Part shown: one piece after another, positions 1-7,202 of the stretch
Numbering within the stretch: the stretch's first letter is position 1
How the letters are laid out: each line of letters starts with the position of its first letter
NCBI GenBank assembly: GCA_965369995.1
Contig: CBDURO010000015.1
Span: 1-34,167 of the forward strand
Direction: 5' to 3'
Source: JAHJCW01 sp965369995
GTDB taxonomy: Bacteria > Fidelibacterota > Marinisomatia > Marinisomatales > JAHJCW01
DNA: 34,167 nucleotides
Notes under the pieces: model-generated
The model's database searches: none
What the model saw: only the letters and a program-made list of their open reading frames with translations
Told to the model about the DNA's origin: nothing
Translations under genes and position numbers: made by a program

Positions 1-3000
1 CCGTGTGCTATACAATGACTATATGCAATAATCATTGATGGCCCGTCATAAGATTCTGCTTCTTGGAATGCCTTAACGGTTTGTAGGTCGGTTGCTCCCA
101 TTGCTATTTGCGCAACATACACATTCCCGTATGTCATTGCCATCATTCCTAGGTCCTTTTTCCCTGTTGGTTTTCCCGCCGCCGCAAATTTTGCGACCGC
201 TCCAAGCGGTGTAGCTTTTGAGGCTTGTCCTCCTGTATTTGAATAAACTTCTGTATCTAAAACCAATATATTGACATTTCTACCCGTTGCAAAAACATGA
301 TCAATTCCACCGTAACCGATATCATATGCCCAGCCATCGCCGCCCATAATCCATACACTTTTTTTCACAAGATTATCTGAAATACTTAATAGTTGTTTTG
401 CCTCCGAGGAAGTAAAACCTGACAATATCTTATTGAGCTTCTCGATTCTTTCTCTCTGTTCAAATATTCCTTTTTCATTTGATTGGTCTGCATTTAATAT
501 TTCGTTTACAAGCTCCGAACCGATTTTCGTCTTGAGAATTGTTAAGAGTTCTTTTGCGTGTTCAGTGTGTTTATCAATTGTGAGGCGGAAGCCCAATCCA
601 AATTCAGCATTGTCTTCAAATAATGAATTTGACCACGTTGGTCCACGACCATCGCTATTTTTTGTCCAAGGTGTGGTCGGCAAATTACCGCCATAAATTG
701 ATGAACAGCCTGTCGCATTTGCGATTATCATCCTATCGCCAAACATTTGCGATGCGAGCTTAACATAAGGCGTTTCTCCACAACCTGTACAAGCGCCCGA
801 AAACTCAAATAATGGTTGTAACAATTGGGAACCCTTAACATTATCATGCTTAATTCTGTCTCTTTTCACTTCCGGCAAGGACAAGAAAAAGTCCCAATTT
901 TCTCTCTCGCTTTCCCTCAACGGTAATTGCGGTTCCATATTTATCGCTTTCCGCTTCGTATCCGTTTTGTCTTTAACAGGACAGACTTCTATGCACATTG
1001 CACAACCTGTACAATCCTCAGGTGCAACCTGTAATGTATATACTTCGCCATCCTCCCAATCGCGTCCTCTAACTTTGGTCGATTTGAACGTACTTGGTGC
1101 TTTGGTCAACAAATCGTTATAATATACTTTCGGACGAATAACTCCATGCGGACATACAAAAGCACATTTGTTACATTGTATACAAATATCCTGGTCCCAC
1201 ACCGGTATTTCTGATGCAATATTTCTTTTTTCCCACTGTGTTGTACCGGTTGGCCATGTTCCATCTACAGAGAAGGAGCTAACAGGTAAATCATCACCGT
1301 ATCCTGAAATGATTTTTGCCGTGACATTTTTTACAAAGTCGGGAGCCGCTTCAGGAACTACAGATCCTTCCATTATTTTACTCGTTGCTTTTTGTGGTAT
1401 TTCTAATCTGTTAAGATTGGCGAGAGTCTCATCAACTGCTTTATAGTTTTTAGCAACAATTTCCTCACCCTTCTTGCCATAAGTTTTTTTAATATATTGC
1501 TTAATGCTGCTTATGGCTTTTTCTTTTGGTAACACGCCCGAAATAGCAAAAAAGCACGTTTGCATAATAGTGTTTATGCGTACTCCCATACCTGTTTGCT
1601 TTGCAACGTTTAAAGCATCAATAACATATACCTTAAGTTCCTTTTCAATGATCTGCTCTTGTACTTTTAAAGGTAATTTGTCCCAAGCTTGTTCAGTCGA
1701 GTACGGTGCATTCAATAAAAACGTACCTTTTGGTTCGATATTTCTAAAAACATCTTGGGTTTCTAAGAATCCAAATTGATGACAAGCAACAAAATTGGCA
1801 CGGTTAATTAAATAGGGAGACCTAATTGGATCCTCTCCAAACCTTAAATGGGATACTGTCATACTGCCGGACTTTTTTGAATCATATACAAAGTATCCCT
1901 GAGCATAAAAATCTGTGGTTTCTCCAATAATTTTAATTGAATTCTTATTTGCGCCAACCGTACCATCTGCACCCAGACCATAAAACATGCCCCTAAACAT
2001 TTTTTCCTTATGAATAGAAAGGTCTTTGTCATATTTCAAGCTCTTATTACTCACATCATCATTTATTCCTATAGTAAAGTGATTTAACGGTTTGTCCTGA
2101 TTCAAAGAATCAAAAACGCCCTTTACCATGCCGGGTGTAAATTCTTTTGATGAAAGACCGTATCTGCCGCCAACAACCTTTGGCATTTTATTGTCACCGA
2201 CTAATTCTATGATTGCATTCATAACATCAAGATATAGTGGTTCGCCGGTACTGCCTGGTTCTTTGGTGCGATCGAGCACAGCAATTTTATTTACAGTTTT
2301 TGGAAGTTCATCAATAAAATGTTTCATTGAGAACGGTCGGTATAGATGAACCTTTAAAATACCAACTTTCTCGCCCTTACCGGTTAGATAGTCCACTGTT
2401 TCATGTACGGTATCAGCGCCGGAGCCCATAATAACTATTACTCTTTCCGCGTCCTTTGCTCCTTCGTATTCAAATAATTTATATTTACGACCAACAATCT
2501 TGGCAAACTTATCCATTGTTTCTTGTACAATTTGTGGTGTTGCTTCATAAAACGGATTCACTATTTCGCGTGCCTGGAAAAACACATCAGGGTTTTGTGC
2601 TGTTCCTCGCAAAACCGGACTGTTTGGATTTAAACCGCGTTGGCGATGTGCTATAATTAGGTCATCGTTTATCATAGCGCGCATATCATCATCGTTTAAT
2701 TGCTCAATTCTTTGTACTTCATGTGATGATCTAAATCCATCAAAGAAATGAATGAATGGTATGCGAGATTTTAATGTGGATGTTTGAGCAATAAGCGCCA
2801 TGTCCATAATTTCTTGGATATTACCTGCCGCAAGAAGAGCAAATCCGGTAGAGCGTACAGCCATAACATCCGAATGATCTCCAAAAATAGATAAAGCATG
2901 TGTTGCAACCGTCCTTGCCGATACATGAAATACGGTTGATGTCAATTCACCTGCAATTTTGAACATATTCGGAATCATTAATAACAATCCCTGAGAAGCT

Positions 3001-3254
3001 GTAAAGGTCGATGTTAATGCTCCGGTTTGTAATGCGCCATGAACAGCGCCGGCTGCTCCACCTTCGCTTTGCATTTCTATAACATCGGGAACTGTTCCCC
3101 AAATGTTTTTTATGCCAACAGCAGACCACTCATCAGCCCATTCTCCCATGTTAGAGGATGGTGTTATAGGATAAATTGCGCAAACTTCATTTGTCTTATG
3201 AGCAACGTATGCCGCGGCTTCGTTTCCGTCGATGGTTACTTGTTTTCTTTTCAT
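1..3254 (-). CDS. nifJ: Pyruvate:ferredoxin (flavodoxin) oxidoreductase, 3' end cut by window edge
   Basis: Oxidises pyruvate and CoA to acetyl-CoA and CO2, passing electrons to ferredoxin or flavodoxin in the cytoplasm. The frame starts at ATG 3254-3252 (MKRKQVTIDGNEAAAYVAHK) and stays open to the left edge, giving about 1084 residues of a family usually near 1170-1190, so about 100 C-terminal residues are missing. Visible in order: the N-terminal pyrimidine-binding domain with YPITPSS; the central transketolase-C-like and gamma domains; a two-cluster ferredoxin domain with CIQCNKCAFVCP near residue 688 and CTGCAMCIEVCP near 746; a Cys pair in ACTGCGETPY near 818 that fits the proximal cluster; and the thiamine diphosphate/Mg motif GDGWAYDIGYGG near 969, followed by DTEVYSNTGGQ. 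No truncation or frameshift is seen. It is divergent from the FAD oxidoreductase gene and points to anaerobic carbon metabolism. Assignment is firm. Confidence 0.97.
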   Translation of the reverse strand, partial: MKRKQVTIDGNEAAAYVAHKTNEVCAIYPITPSSNMGEWADEWSAVGIKNIWGTVPDVIEMQSEGGAAGAVHGALQTGALTSTFTASQGLLLMIPNMFKIAGELTSTVFHVSARTVATHALSIFGDHSDVMAVRSTGFALLAAGNIQEIMDMALIAQTSTLKSRIPFIHFFDGFRSSHEVQRIEQLNDDDMRAMINDDLIIAHRQRGLNPNSPVLRGTAQNPDVFFQAREIVNPFYEATPQIVQETMDKFAKIVGRKYKLFEYEGAKDAERVIVIMGSGADTVHETVDYLTGKGEKVGILKVHLYRPFSMKHFIDELPKTVNKIAVLDRTKEPGSTGEPLYLDVMNAIIELVGDNKMPKVVGGRYGLSSKEFTPGMVKGVFDSLNQDKPLNHFTIGINDDVSNKSLKYDKDLSIHKEKMFRGMFYGLGADGTVGANKNSIKIIGETTDFYAQGYFVYDSKKSGSMTVSHLRFGEDPIRSPYLINRANFVACHQFGFLETQDVFRNIEPKGTFLLNAPYSTEQAWDKLPLKVQEQIIEKELKVYVIDALNVAKQTGMGVRINTIMQTCFFAISGVLPKEKAISSIKQYIKKTYGKKGEEIVAKNYKAVDETLANLNRLEIPQKATSKIMEGSVVPEAAPDFVKNVTAKIISGYGDDLPVSSFSVDGTWPTGTTQWEKRNIASEIPVWDQDICIQCNKCAFVCPHGVIRPKVYYNDLLTKAPSTFKSTKVRGRDWEDGEVYTLQVAPEDCTGCAMCIEVCPVKDKTDTKRKAINMEPQLPLRESERENWDFFLSLPEVKRDRIKHDNVKGSQLLQPLFEFSGACTGCGETPYVKLASQMFGDRMIIANATGCSSIYGGNLPTTPWTKNSDGRGPTWSNSLFEDNAEFGLGFRLTIDKHTEHAKELLTILKTKIGSELVNEILNADQSNEKGIFEQRERIEKLNKILSGFTSSEAKQLLSISDNLVKKSVWIMGGDGWAYDIGYGGIDHVFATGRNVNILVLDTEVYSNTGGQASKATPLGAVAKFAAAGKPTGKKDLGMMAMTYGNVYVAQIAMGATDLQTVKAFQEAESYDGPSMIIAYSHCIAH

Positions 3255-3314
3255 TATAAAATCCTTGTTAAAATTTAATCTTTAAAAGTGGACAGCGACC
3301 TATTATTAGAGCCT

Positions 3315-3346
3315 TAAATTTACATTTTTAAGTAACTGTCTGCAAA
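3315..3346 (-). promoter_or_regulatory. Putative Bacteroidota-type promoter for the pyruvate:ferredoxin oxidoreductase gene
   Basis: On the minus strand a TTTG box (complement of 3343-3346) is followed after exactly 20 nt by TAAATTTA (complement of 3315-3322). This fits the -33 TTG / -7 TAnnTTTG promoter pattern of Bacteroidota and lies about 60 nt upstream of the start codon. Found by eye in AT-rich DNA, so a chance match is possible. Confidence 0.5.
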
Positions 3347-3378
3347 ATATATTGGGCGGTGTTTGCAATATTAATTGA

Positions 3379-3410
3379 ATTGTCTGTTTTCTGGTTTTAT
3401 GCTAATTTTT
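3379..3410 (+). promoter_or_regulatory. Putative Bacteroidota-type promoter for the FAD oxidoreductase gene
   Basis: ATTG at 3379-3382, a 20-nt spacer, then TAATTTTT at 3403-3410, about 22 nt before the ATG at 3433. It has the same spacing as the divergent promoter at 3315-3346, so the 178-nt gap appears to hold two back-to-back promoters. The ribosome site GAGG at 3423-3426 lies 6 nt before the start. Confidence 0.45.
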
Positions 3411-3432
3411 CAAACATTTAAAGAGGATTATT

Positions 3433-5037
3433 ATGCTTAGTACAAAATACGATTCTATCATTGTTGGTTCCGGTGCAGGAGGACTAACAGCCGCCGTTGC
3501 TTTGTCTCAAGCTGGGCAAAAAGTTCTGGTCTGCGAACAACATTTAGCGCCCGGAGGCTGGACACAGTCTTTCATCCTTGATGGTTATCGTTTTAGCCCC
3601 GGTGTGCATTATATCGGCGGATTAAATCCCGGAGAGTATCTAAACCAAATATATCGCGGTCTTGGTGTATCGCAAGACCTTGAGTTTCTCGAATTAAATC
3701 CTGATGGTTTTGATCACATTTTTATTGGTGCCGAGCAATTTGATATACCAAAAGGTAAGGAAAAATATATAAAAAGGTTGATTGCGCAATTTCCGGATGA
3801 AGCCGAAGGAATACGAAAATTATTCAAAACCATCGATGATATTGGATCGTTAATGCGTTCTTTACCGCACGGAAAAATAACATTCTCTAAGCTTGGTACA
3901 TTGCCATGGGTTTGGAAATCGGGCGGAGCGTTGATAAACAAATATGTAAAAGATCCTGTTCTGCGTGCAATTTTAGCGAGTCAAGCCGGTGACCATGGCG
4001 TACCTCCTTCAAAAGTGTCATCGCTCGTTCAAACCGGTATTATGCGACATTATTTCAATGGTGGTTTTTATCCGCGCGGTGGCGCTTATATACTTCCCCG
4101 AGCGTTTGTTCGTGCACTAAAACGTTCCGGTGGAGAAATTAGATTAAGCACGCCTGTCAATAAAATTCTCATTGAAAACGGATCTGCTATTGGTGTAGAA
4201 ATCGGCGATAGCAAAAAACTGTTTGCGGAAAATATTATTAGCAACACTGATCCGGAAACAACTTTTATTAAATTAATCGGAAAAGAACATTTAAGTAATA
4301 AACTTAATCGGAAATTGCGTAAAGTTAGTTATTCCACATCAAGTCTTTGTTTATTTTTGGCTGTTGATCTTGATCTAAAAAGTATGGGCTATGACTCAGG
4401 AAATTATTGGTATTATGAACATTCTGATTTAGATAAAATATATTCACTCGGTCAAACCGACTATGCCGTTCATAACACACCACCTGCGATGTTCATGACA
4501 ATCACAACGCTCAAAGATCCAAGCAAGATAAAAAAAGGTGTTCACACTATTGAAGCTTTTTGCTTTGCGAATTATGAACCGTTCAAAAAGTGGGAAAGGG
4601 AACCATCAGGTGAACGGTCAAAAGAGTACCAATCGCTAAAAAATGAAATAATGGACAGGATGCTTGATTTTCTTGAAAAGCGTGTTCCCGGCATTTCAGA
4701 CTCAGTCGTATTTAAGGATTTGGCAACGCCGCTGACCAATGTACACTATATCAACTCTCATAAGGGCAATCTTTACGGAACAGACAAAATTATTAAACAA
4801 ATCGGTCCTTTTGGATTTAGTACAAAAACAGAAATCAAAAATCTGTATTTATGTGGCGCAAGCACGCTTTCTCATGGTGTTGCGGGCGTTACCGGAACAG
4901 GTCTAAAAGCCACGGCAACTATTCTTAATTGTAAAACCAAAGATTTGTTGAAGCAAAATGGTCCCGAGTTAAGAATATATCCTTGTGACGATATAAGCAA
5001 GTGGCCGGATAAAATTAAGCAAAAAATCAAAAGGTAG
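3433..5037 (+). CDS. Phytoene desaturase / retinol saturase-like FAD-dependent oxidoreductase
   Basis: A 534-residue protein of the CrtI-like flavin oxidoreductase superfamily (COG1233-type), which desaturate, saturate or isomerise polyene and isoprenoid lipids. The N-terminus carries a Rossmann FAD-binding motif, IVGSGAGGLTAAVAL (about residues 10-24), with the acidic ribose-binding residue in CEQHLAPGGW about 20 residues later. The C-terminus has the matching FAD-contacting segment LYLCGASTLSHGVAGVTGTG (about 477-496). Length is typical. ATG 3433 has a good GAGG ribosome site 6 nt upstream. No carotenoid or isoprenoid synthesis gene lies next to it, so the substrate cannot be named; all-trans-retinol 13,14-reductase-like proteins are the closest family I recognise. 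It stands alone between a divergent gene and a repeat-rich gap. Family confident, substrate unknown. Confidence 0.85.
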   Translation: MLSTKYDSIIVGSGAGGLTAAVALSQAGQKVLVCEQHLAPGGWTQSFILDGYRFSPGVHYIGGLNPGEYLNQIYRGLGVSQDLEFLELNPDGFDHIFIGAEQFDIPKGKEKYIKRLIAQFPDEAEGIRKLFKTIDDIGSLMRSLPHGKITFSKLGTLPWVWKSGGALINKYVKDPVLRAILASQAGDHGVPPSKVSSLVQTGIMRHYFNGGFYPRGGAYILPRAFVRALKRSGGEIRLSTPVNKILIENGSAIGVEIGDSKKLFAENIISNTDPETTFIKLIGKEHLSNKLNRKLRKVSYSTSSLCLFLAVDLDLKSMGYDSGNYWYYEHSDLDKIYSLGQTDYAVHNTPPAMFMTITTLKDPSKIKKGVHTIEAFCFANYEPFKKWEREPSGERSKEYQSLKNEIMDRMLDFLEKRVPGISDSVVFKDLATPLTNVHYINSHKGNLYGTDKIIKQIGPFGFSTKTEIKNLYLCGASTLSHGVAGVTGTGLKATATILNCKTKDLLKQNGPELRIYPCDDISKWPDKIKQKIKR

Positions 5038-5040
5038 TTA

Positions 5041-5097
5041 GGATATTGGGGAATTATGGAATTTGGAAACTAGGTGATTTGTGAATTGGTATGATGT
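5041..5097. repeat. Low-complexity G/A/T word repeat
   Basis: Directly behind the stop codon, degenerate tandem words such as GGGAATTATGGAATTTGG and GTGATTTGTGAATTGG recur for about 55 nt, with almost no C on the plus strand. They resemble the purine-rich words seen again at 7141-7166. Function unknown; possibly a dispersed simple-sequence element. Confidence 0.35.
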
Positions 5098-5123
5098 TTT
5101 CAAGATGCAATAATAAATGATTA

Positions 5124-5289
5124 TGTCATTCTTGAGGATCATAGCGACAAAGAATCCACAATTACATTTTATGGATTCTTTTTACCCATCGTCAATCTGC
5201 GCTGAAGCTACGATTGATAAATAACTTTTTTAACTGACGAAACCTTGGTGCAGTCTGTAGTGAAGACGGGCACTCAGTTCAGAATGACA
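5124..5289. repeat. MITE-like element with TGTCATTCT inverted ends
   Basis: TGTCATTCT at 5124-5132 is matched by its exact reverse complement AGAATGACA at 5281-5289, bounding 166 nt without an open reading frame. Inside, phrases such as AAAGAATCCA and TCAGTTCAGAATGACA resemble the dispersed TGTCATTCTGAA...GAAGAATCC intergenic repeats known from many FCB genomes. The internal match is degenerate, so this is probably an old copy. Confidence 0.5.
5149..5181. terminator. 10-bp hairpin inside the repeat element, possible terminator
   Basis: AAAGAATCCA (5149-5158) and TGGATTCTTT (5172-5181) form a perfect 10-bp stem with a 13-nt loop, followed by more T residues. It could end transcription of the FAD oxidoreductase gene 110 nt upstream. 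Because it is built from the repeat words, it may simply be part of the element. Confidence 0.35.
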
Positions 5290-5312
5290 GATTAGGGGGA
5301 GTGAGTTTTTAA

Positions 5313-5338
5313 TAGATACGTAGGATATTACGTCTCTA
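5313..5338. repeat. Degenerate GTAGAGACG-type palindrome
   Basis: TAGATACGTA (5313-5322) and TACGTCTCTA (5329-5338) pair with one mismatch around a 6-nt centre. On the minus strand it reads TAGAGACGTA...TACGTATCTA, matching the palindromic GTAGAGACGCA/TGCGTCTCTAC family. A better preserved copy lies inside the coding sequence at 33933-33960. Confidence 0.5.
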
Positions 5339-5485
5339 CTAGGTTGTAATTCCATATCTTATATACACTGCGCAATCGATTCTGTTTAAGCGACACTCTT
5401 AAAATAGAGGCAAGTACAATTGATTAACAAATTATTTACAAGATCTTTGGAACTTTTTACCGGTTCTGCCATTAACAGTGCAAAT

Positions 5486-5553
5486 ATATCGAACCCCTCA
5501 TCCTACAGAATTTAAATCCTATCTCTCAGAATTCAATCTGAGGGGTTCGATAT
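5486..5553. repeat. 15-bp perfect stem hairpin with 38-nt loop
   Basis: ATATCGAACCCCTCA (5486-5500) is the exact reverse complement of TGAGGGGTTCGATAT (5539-5553). The loop is AT-rich and non-coding. No T-run follows on either strand, so it does not look like a simple terminator. It could be a dispersed hairpin element, a structured RNA or a protein-binding palindrome. Confidence 0.5.
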
Positions 5554-5661
5554 TTTAAATACCACCACTTTTATTCAATAGTGATAGAAATATCGCTTTA
5601 GTGGATAGCGGGGCACAAGATAGAAAGTTTTTGTTTTAATTCCACTTAACAAATTTTATTA

Positions 5662-5694
5662 TTTGACAAAAGGAAGTTAATTATATTAAATTCC
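5662..5694 (+). promoter_or_regulatory. Putative promoter of the TetR-led operon
   Basis: TTTGACA starts at 5662; 21 nt after TTTG comes TAAATTCC (5687-5694), an imperfect TAnnTTT -7 box. The operator palindrome at 5695 begins immediately after it, so a bound repressor would cover the transcription start. Confidence 0.45.
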
Positions 5695-5710
5695 GACCGA
5701 CCGGTCGGTC
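5695..5710. promoter_or_regulatory. TetR-family operator palindrome
   Basis: GACCGACCGGTCGGTC is a perfect 16-bp palindrome centred between 5702 and 5703, 28 nt upstream of the tetR-type start codon. It is far more GC-rich than its surroundings. GACCGACCGGTC-type palindromes are typical operators of TetR-family autoregulators. Binding by the neighbouring regulator is inferred from position and symmetry. Confidence 0.75.
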
Positions 5711-5738
5711 ATTATATAGGTATTTAGATTGAATTGAT

Positions 5739-6347
5739 ATGGAAAAGAAGAGAACTATAGAAGATAAAAGAACGCAAATACTGCATTCTGCAATAGAAAT
5801 ATTTGCTAAAAAAGGATTGGAGCGTGGCAAAATTGCTGATATTGCCAAACAAGCAGGGATAGGCAAAGGAACTATTTATGAATATTTTAAAAGCAAAGAT
5901 GAAATATTTAGCGCGATTGAAAACCTGTTTGTTAATGATACCATCGCGCAAGTCAATAGACTGGTTAACTCAAGTAAATCTCCGACTGAAAAAATCGAAG
6001 AAATTGTTAATTATAGTATAAACATGCATGAAGTTATGGGAGATGCAATTTTAATTGTTTCGGAAATGTGGGCGCAGCACAGTCGCGGACAATGGCACGG
6101 CCATAAAAATTCTATATTCGCCAATATGTACAGCAGCTACCACAAGGTCATCAAAGAAATTCTTGCAAGCGGAATAAAGATCGGTGAATTTCGTGAAATG
6201 AATAAAGACGGTGTTGCTACGATGTTGTTAGCTCTTATCGACGGTATGATATGGCAAGACGTTATATTTAAAAATGATGAAAAATTTGATCAACGGAAAA
6301 AAGAGGCAATCAAATCATTTATGAAAGGGATAAAAAATGTTGAATGA
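5739..6347 (+). CDS. TetR/AcrR family transcriptional regulator
   Basis: A 202-residue protein of typical TetR length. The N-terminal DNA-binding domain is clear: ILHSAIEIFAKKGLERGKIA, then the helix-turn-helix IADIAKQAGIGKGTIYEYF (about residues 28-46) and KSKDEIFSAI. The C-terminal two-thirds is the ligand-binding helical domain, which does not reveal the ligand. A perfect palindromic operator lies 28 nt upstream, so autorepression is likely. Its last 11 nt overlap the start of the LolA-like gene, so it is the first gene of the exporter operon and probably controls it. No clear Shine-Dalgarno precedes ATG 5739; the start was chosen because the sequence from there fits the family N-terminus. 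Confidence 0.92.
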   Translation: MEKKRTIEDKRTQILHSAIEIFAKKGLERGKIADIAKQAGIGKGTIYEYFKSKDEIFSAIENLFVNDTIAQVNRLVNSSKSPTEKIEEIVNYSINMHEVMGDAILIVSEMWAQHSRGQWHGHKNSIFANMYSSYHKVIKEILASGIKIGEFREMNKDGVATMLLALIDGMIWQDVIFKNDEKFDQRKKEAIKSFMKGIKNVE

Positions 6348-7143
6348 AGTGAAATCCCGCCTGTCCCGCATTTATCGGGGATTTTTATCGTGGAACAAAT
6401 ATTTGATAATTATTTTATTTTCCGCCTCTACGATTTTCGCTCAGCAGTCGATGCCTAATGGAAAAGAATTAGTAGAAAAAATGACGGCAATAATGACTCA
6501 AGAAAACAGCAAAGCCACAATGACACAGACAATTACAACAAGCAGTGGCAAACAGCGCACCTTTGAATTTGAAATGTTTACTGCAAACGAAGGTGAAAAA
6601 ACATTGATGCGTTATTTAAAGCCATCGGCGGCACGAGGACAAGCATTTTTGATGTTAAATAACGCAGACGATATTTGGACTTACTTTCCTCGAACCAAGC
6701 GTGTGCGAAAATTATCATCTAGTTCAAAAAACCAAAAAGTGCAAGGCAGCGATTTCTCATTTGAAGATATGGGATCAGGAGACTCTTGGGAAAAAGAATA
6801 TAATAGTAATAATCTTGGCTCAGAAAAATATGATAGAACAGATTGTTGGAAGTTAGAGAGTATCGGAATTCCGGAGCAAAATCCTTCATATCCTAAAATG
6901 GAGGTTCTTATTAGAAAGTCAGATTTCTATCCGATAAAAATTGATTATTTTGATGAGGATGATTACGTAGAAAAAACACTACTTTTGGATGATATTAAAG
7001 AAATAGAAGGAGTTCCGACGGCGATGAAAATGATAATGAAAAATCATTCGAAGGGAACAGAAACGGTGATAGAAACTTTATCAATTACATATGCTTGGGA
7101 ACCTCCGGACAATTTCTTTTCTGAAAGGACATTGAAAAAGTGA
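6337..7143 (+). CDS. Outer-membrane lipoprotein-sorting (LolA-like) periplasmic protein
   Basis: A 268-residue exported protein of the LolA_like type (PF17131/COG2834 kind), a lipid- or lipoprotein-binding half-barrel often encoded with RND/MMPL exporters. A hydrophobic signal segment (KYLIIILFSASTIFAQ, about residues 21-36) precedes the mature part. Family features are MRYLKPSAARGQAFLML, DDIWTYFPRTKRVRKL and GSDFSFEDMGSGD. ATG 6337 overlaps the tetR-type stop by 11 nt, suggesting coupled translation. Oddity: residues 6-16, before the signal core, are encoded by GC-rich repeat-like DNA (6354-6382), so the start region may have been altered by a repeat insertion. Inferred role: periplasmic carrier between the pump at 8892-11621 and the barrel at 7203-8456. 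Family confident, cargo unknown. Confidence 0.88.
   Translation: MLNEVKSRLSRIYRGFLSWNKYLIIILFSASTIFAQQSMPNGKELVEKMTAIMTQENSKATMTQTITTSSGKQRTFEFEMFTANEGEKTLMRYLKPSAARGQAFLMLNNADDIWTYFPRTKRVRKLSSSSKNQKVQGSDFSFEDMGSGDSWEKEYNSNNLGSEKYDRTDCWKLESIGIPEQNPSYPKMEVLIRKSDFYPIKIDYFDEDDYVEKTLLLDDIKEIEGVPTAMKMIMKNHSKGTETVIETLSITYAWEPPDNFFSERTLKK
6354..6382. repeat. GC-rich palindromic repeat inside the LolA-like signal-peptide region
   Basis: ATCCCGCC...CCCGCATTTATCGGGGAT is a hairpin-capable GC-rich stretch in AT-rich surroundings, with an inner CCCG/CGGG and an outer ATCCC/GGGAT. It resembles the dispersed CCCGATAAAT-CGGGACAGGCGGG type repeats of FCB genomes and is translated in frame. Confidence 0.45.
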
Positions 7144-7202
7144 GAGCGAGAAATGGAGAACGGGTGATTGTATAATTTCACTTTTATTAATTGGAATAAC
7201 AT

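Larger units (their letters stand above)
5038..5738. other. Gene-free, repeat-rich intergenic region
   Basis: These 701 nt contain no convincing gene. They hold low-complexity G/A/T words just after the stop, a MITE-like element with 9-bp inverted ends (5124-5289), a degenerate GTAGAGACG-type palindrome (5313-5338), a long 15-bp stem hairpin (5486-5553), and the promoter/operator of the tetR-type gene (5662-5710). I checked it by eye for coding remnants and saw none that could be named. Confidence 0.7.

Noticed and set aside
5595..5640. Short hairpin AGTGATA...TATCGCT before the TetR operon
   Set aside because: Only a 7-bp stem with a mismatch in AT-rich DNA; not distinguishable from chance.
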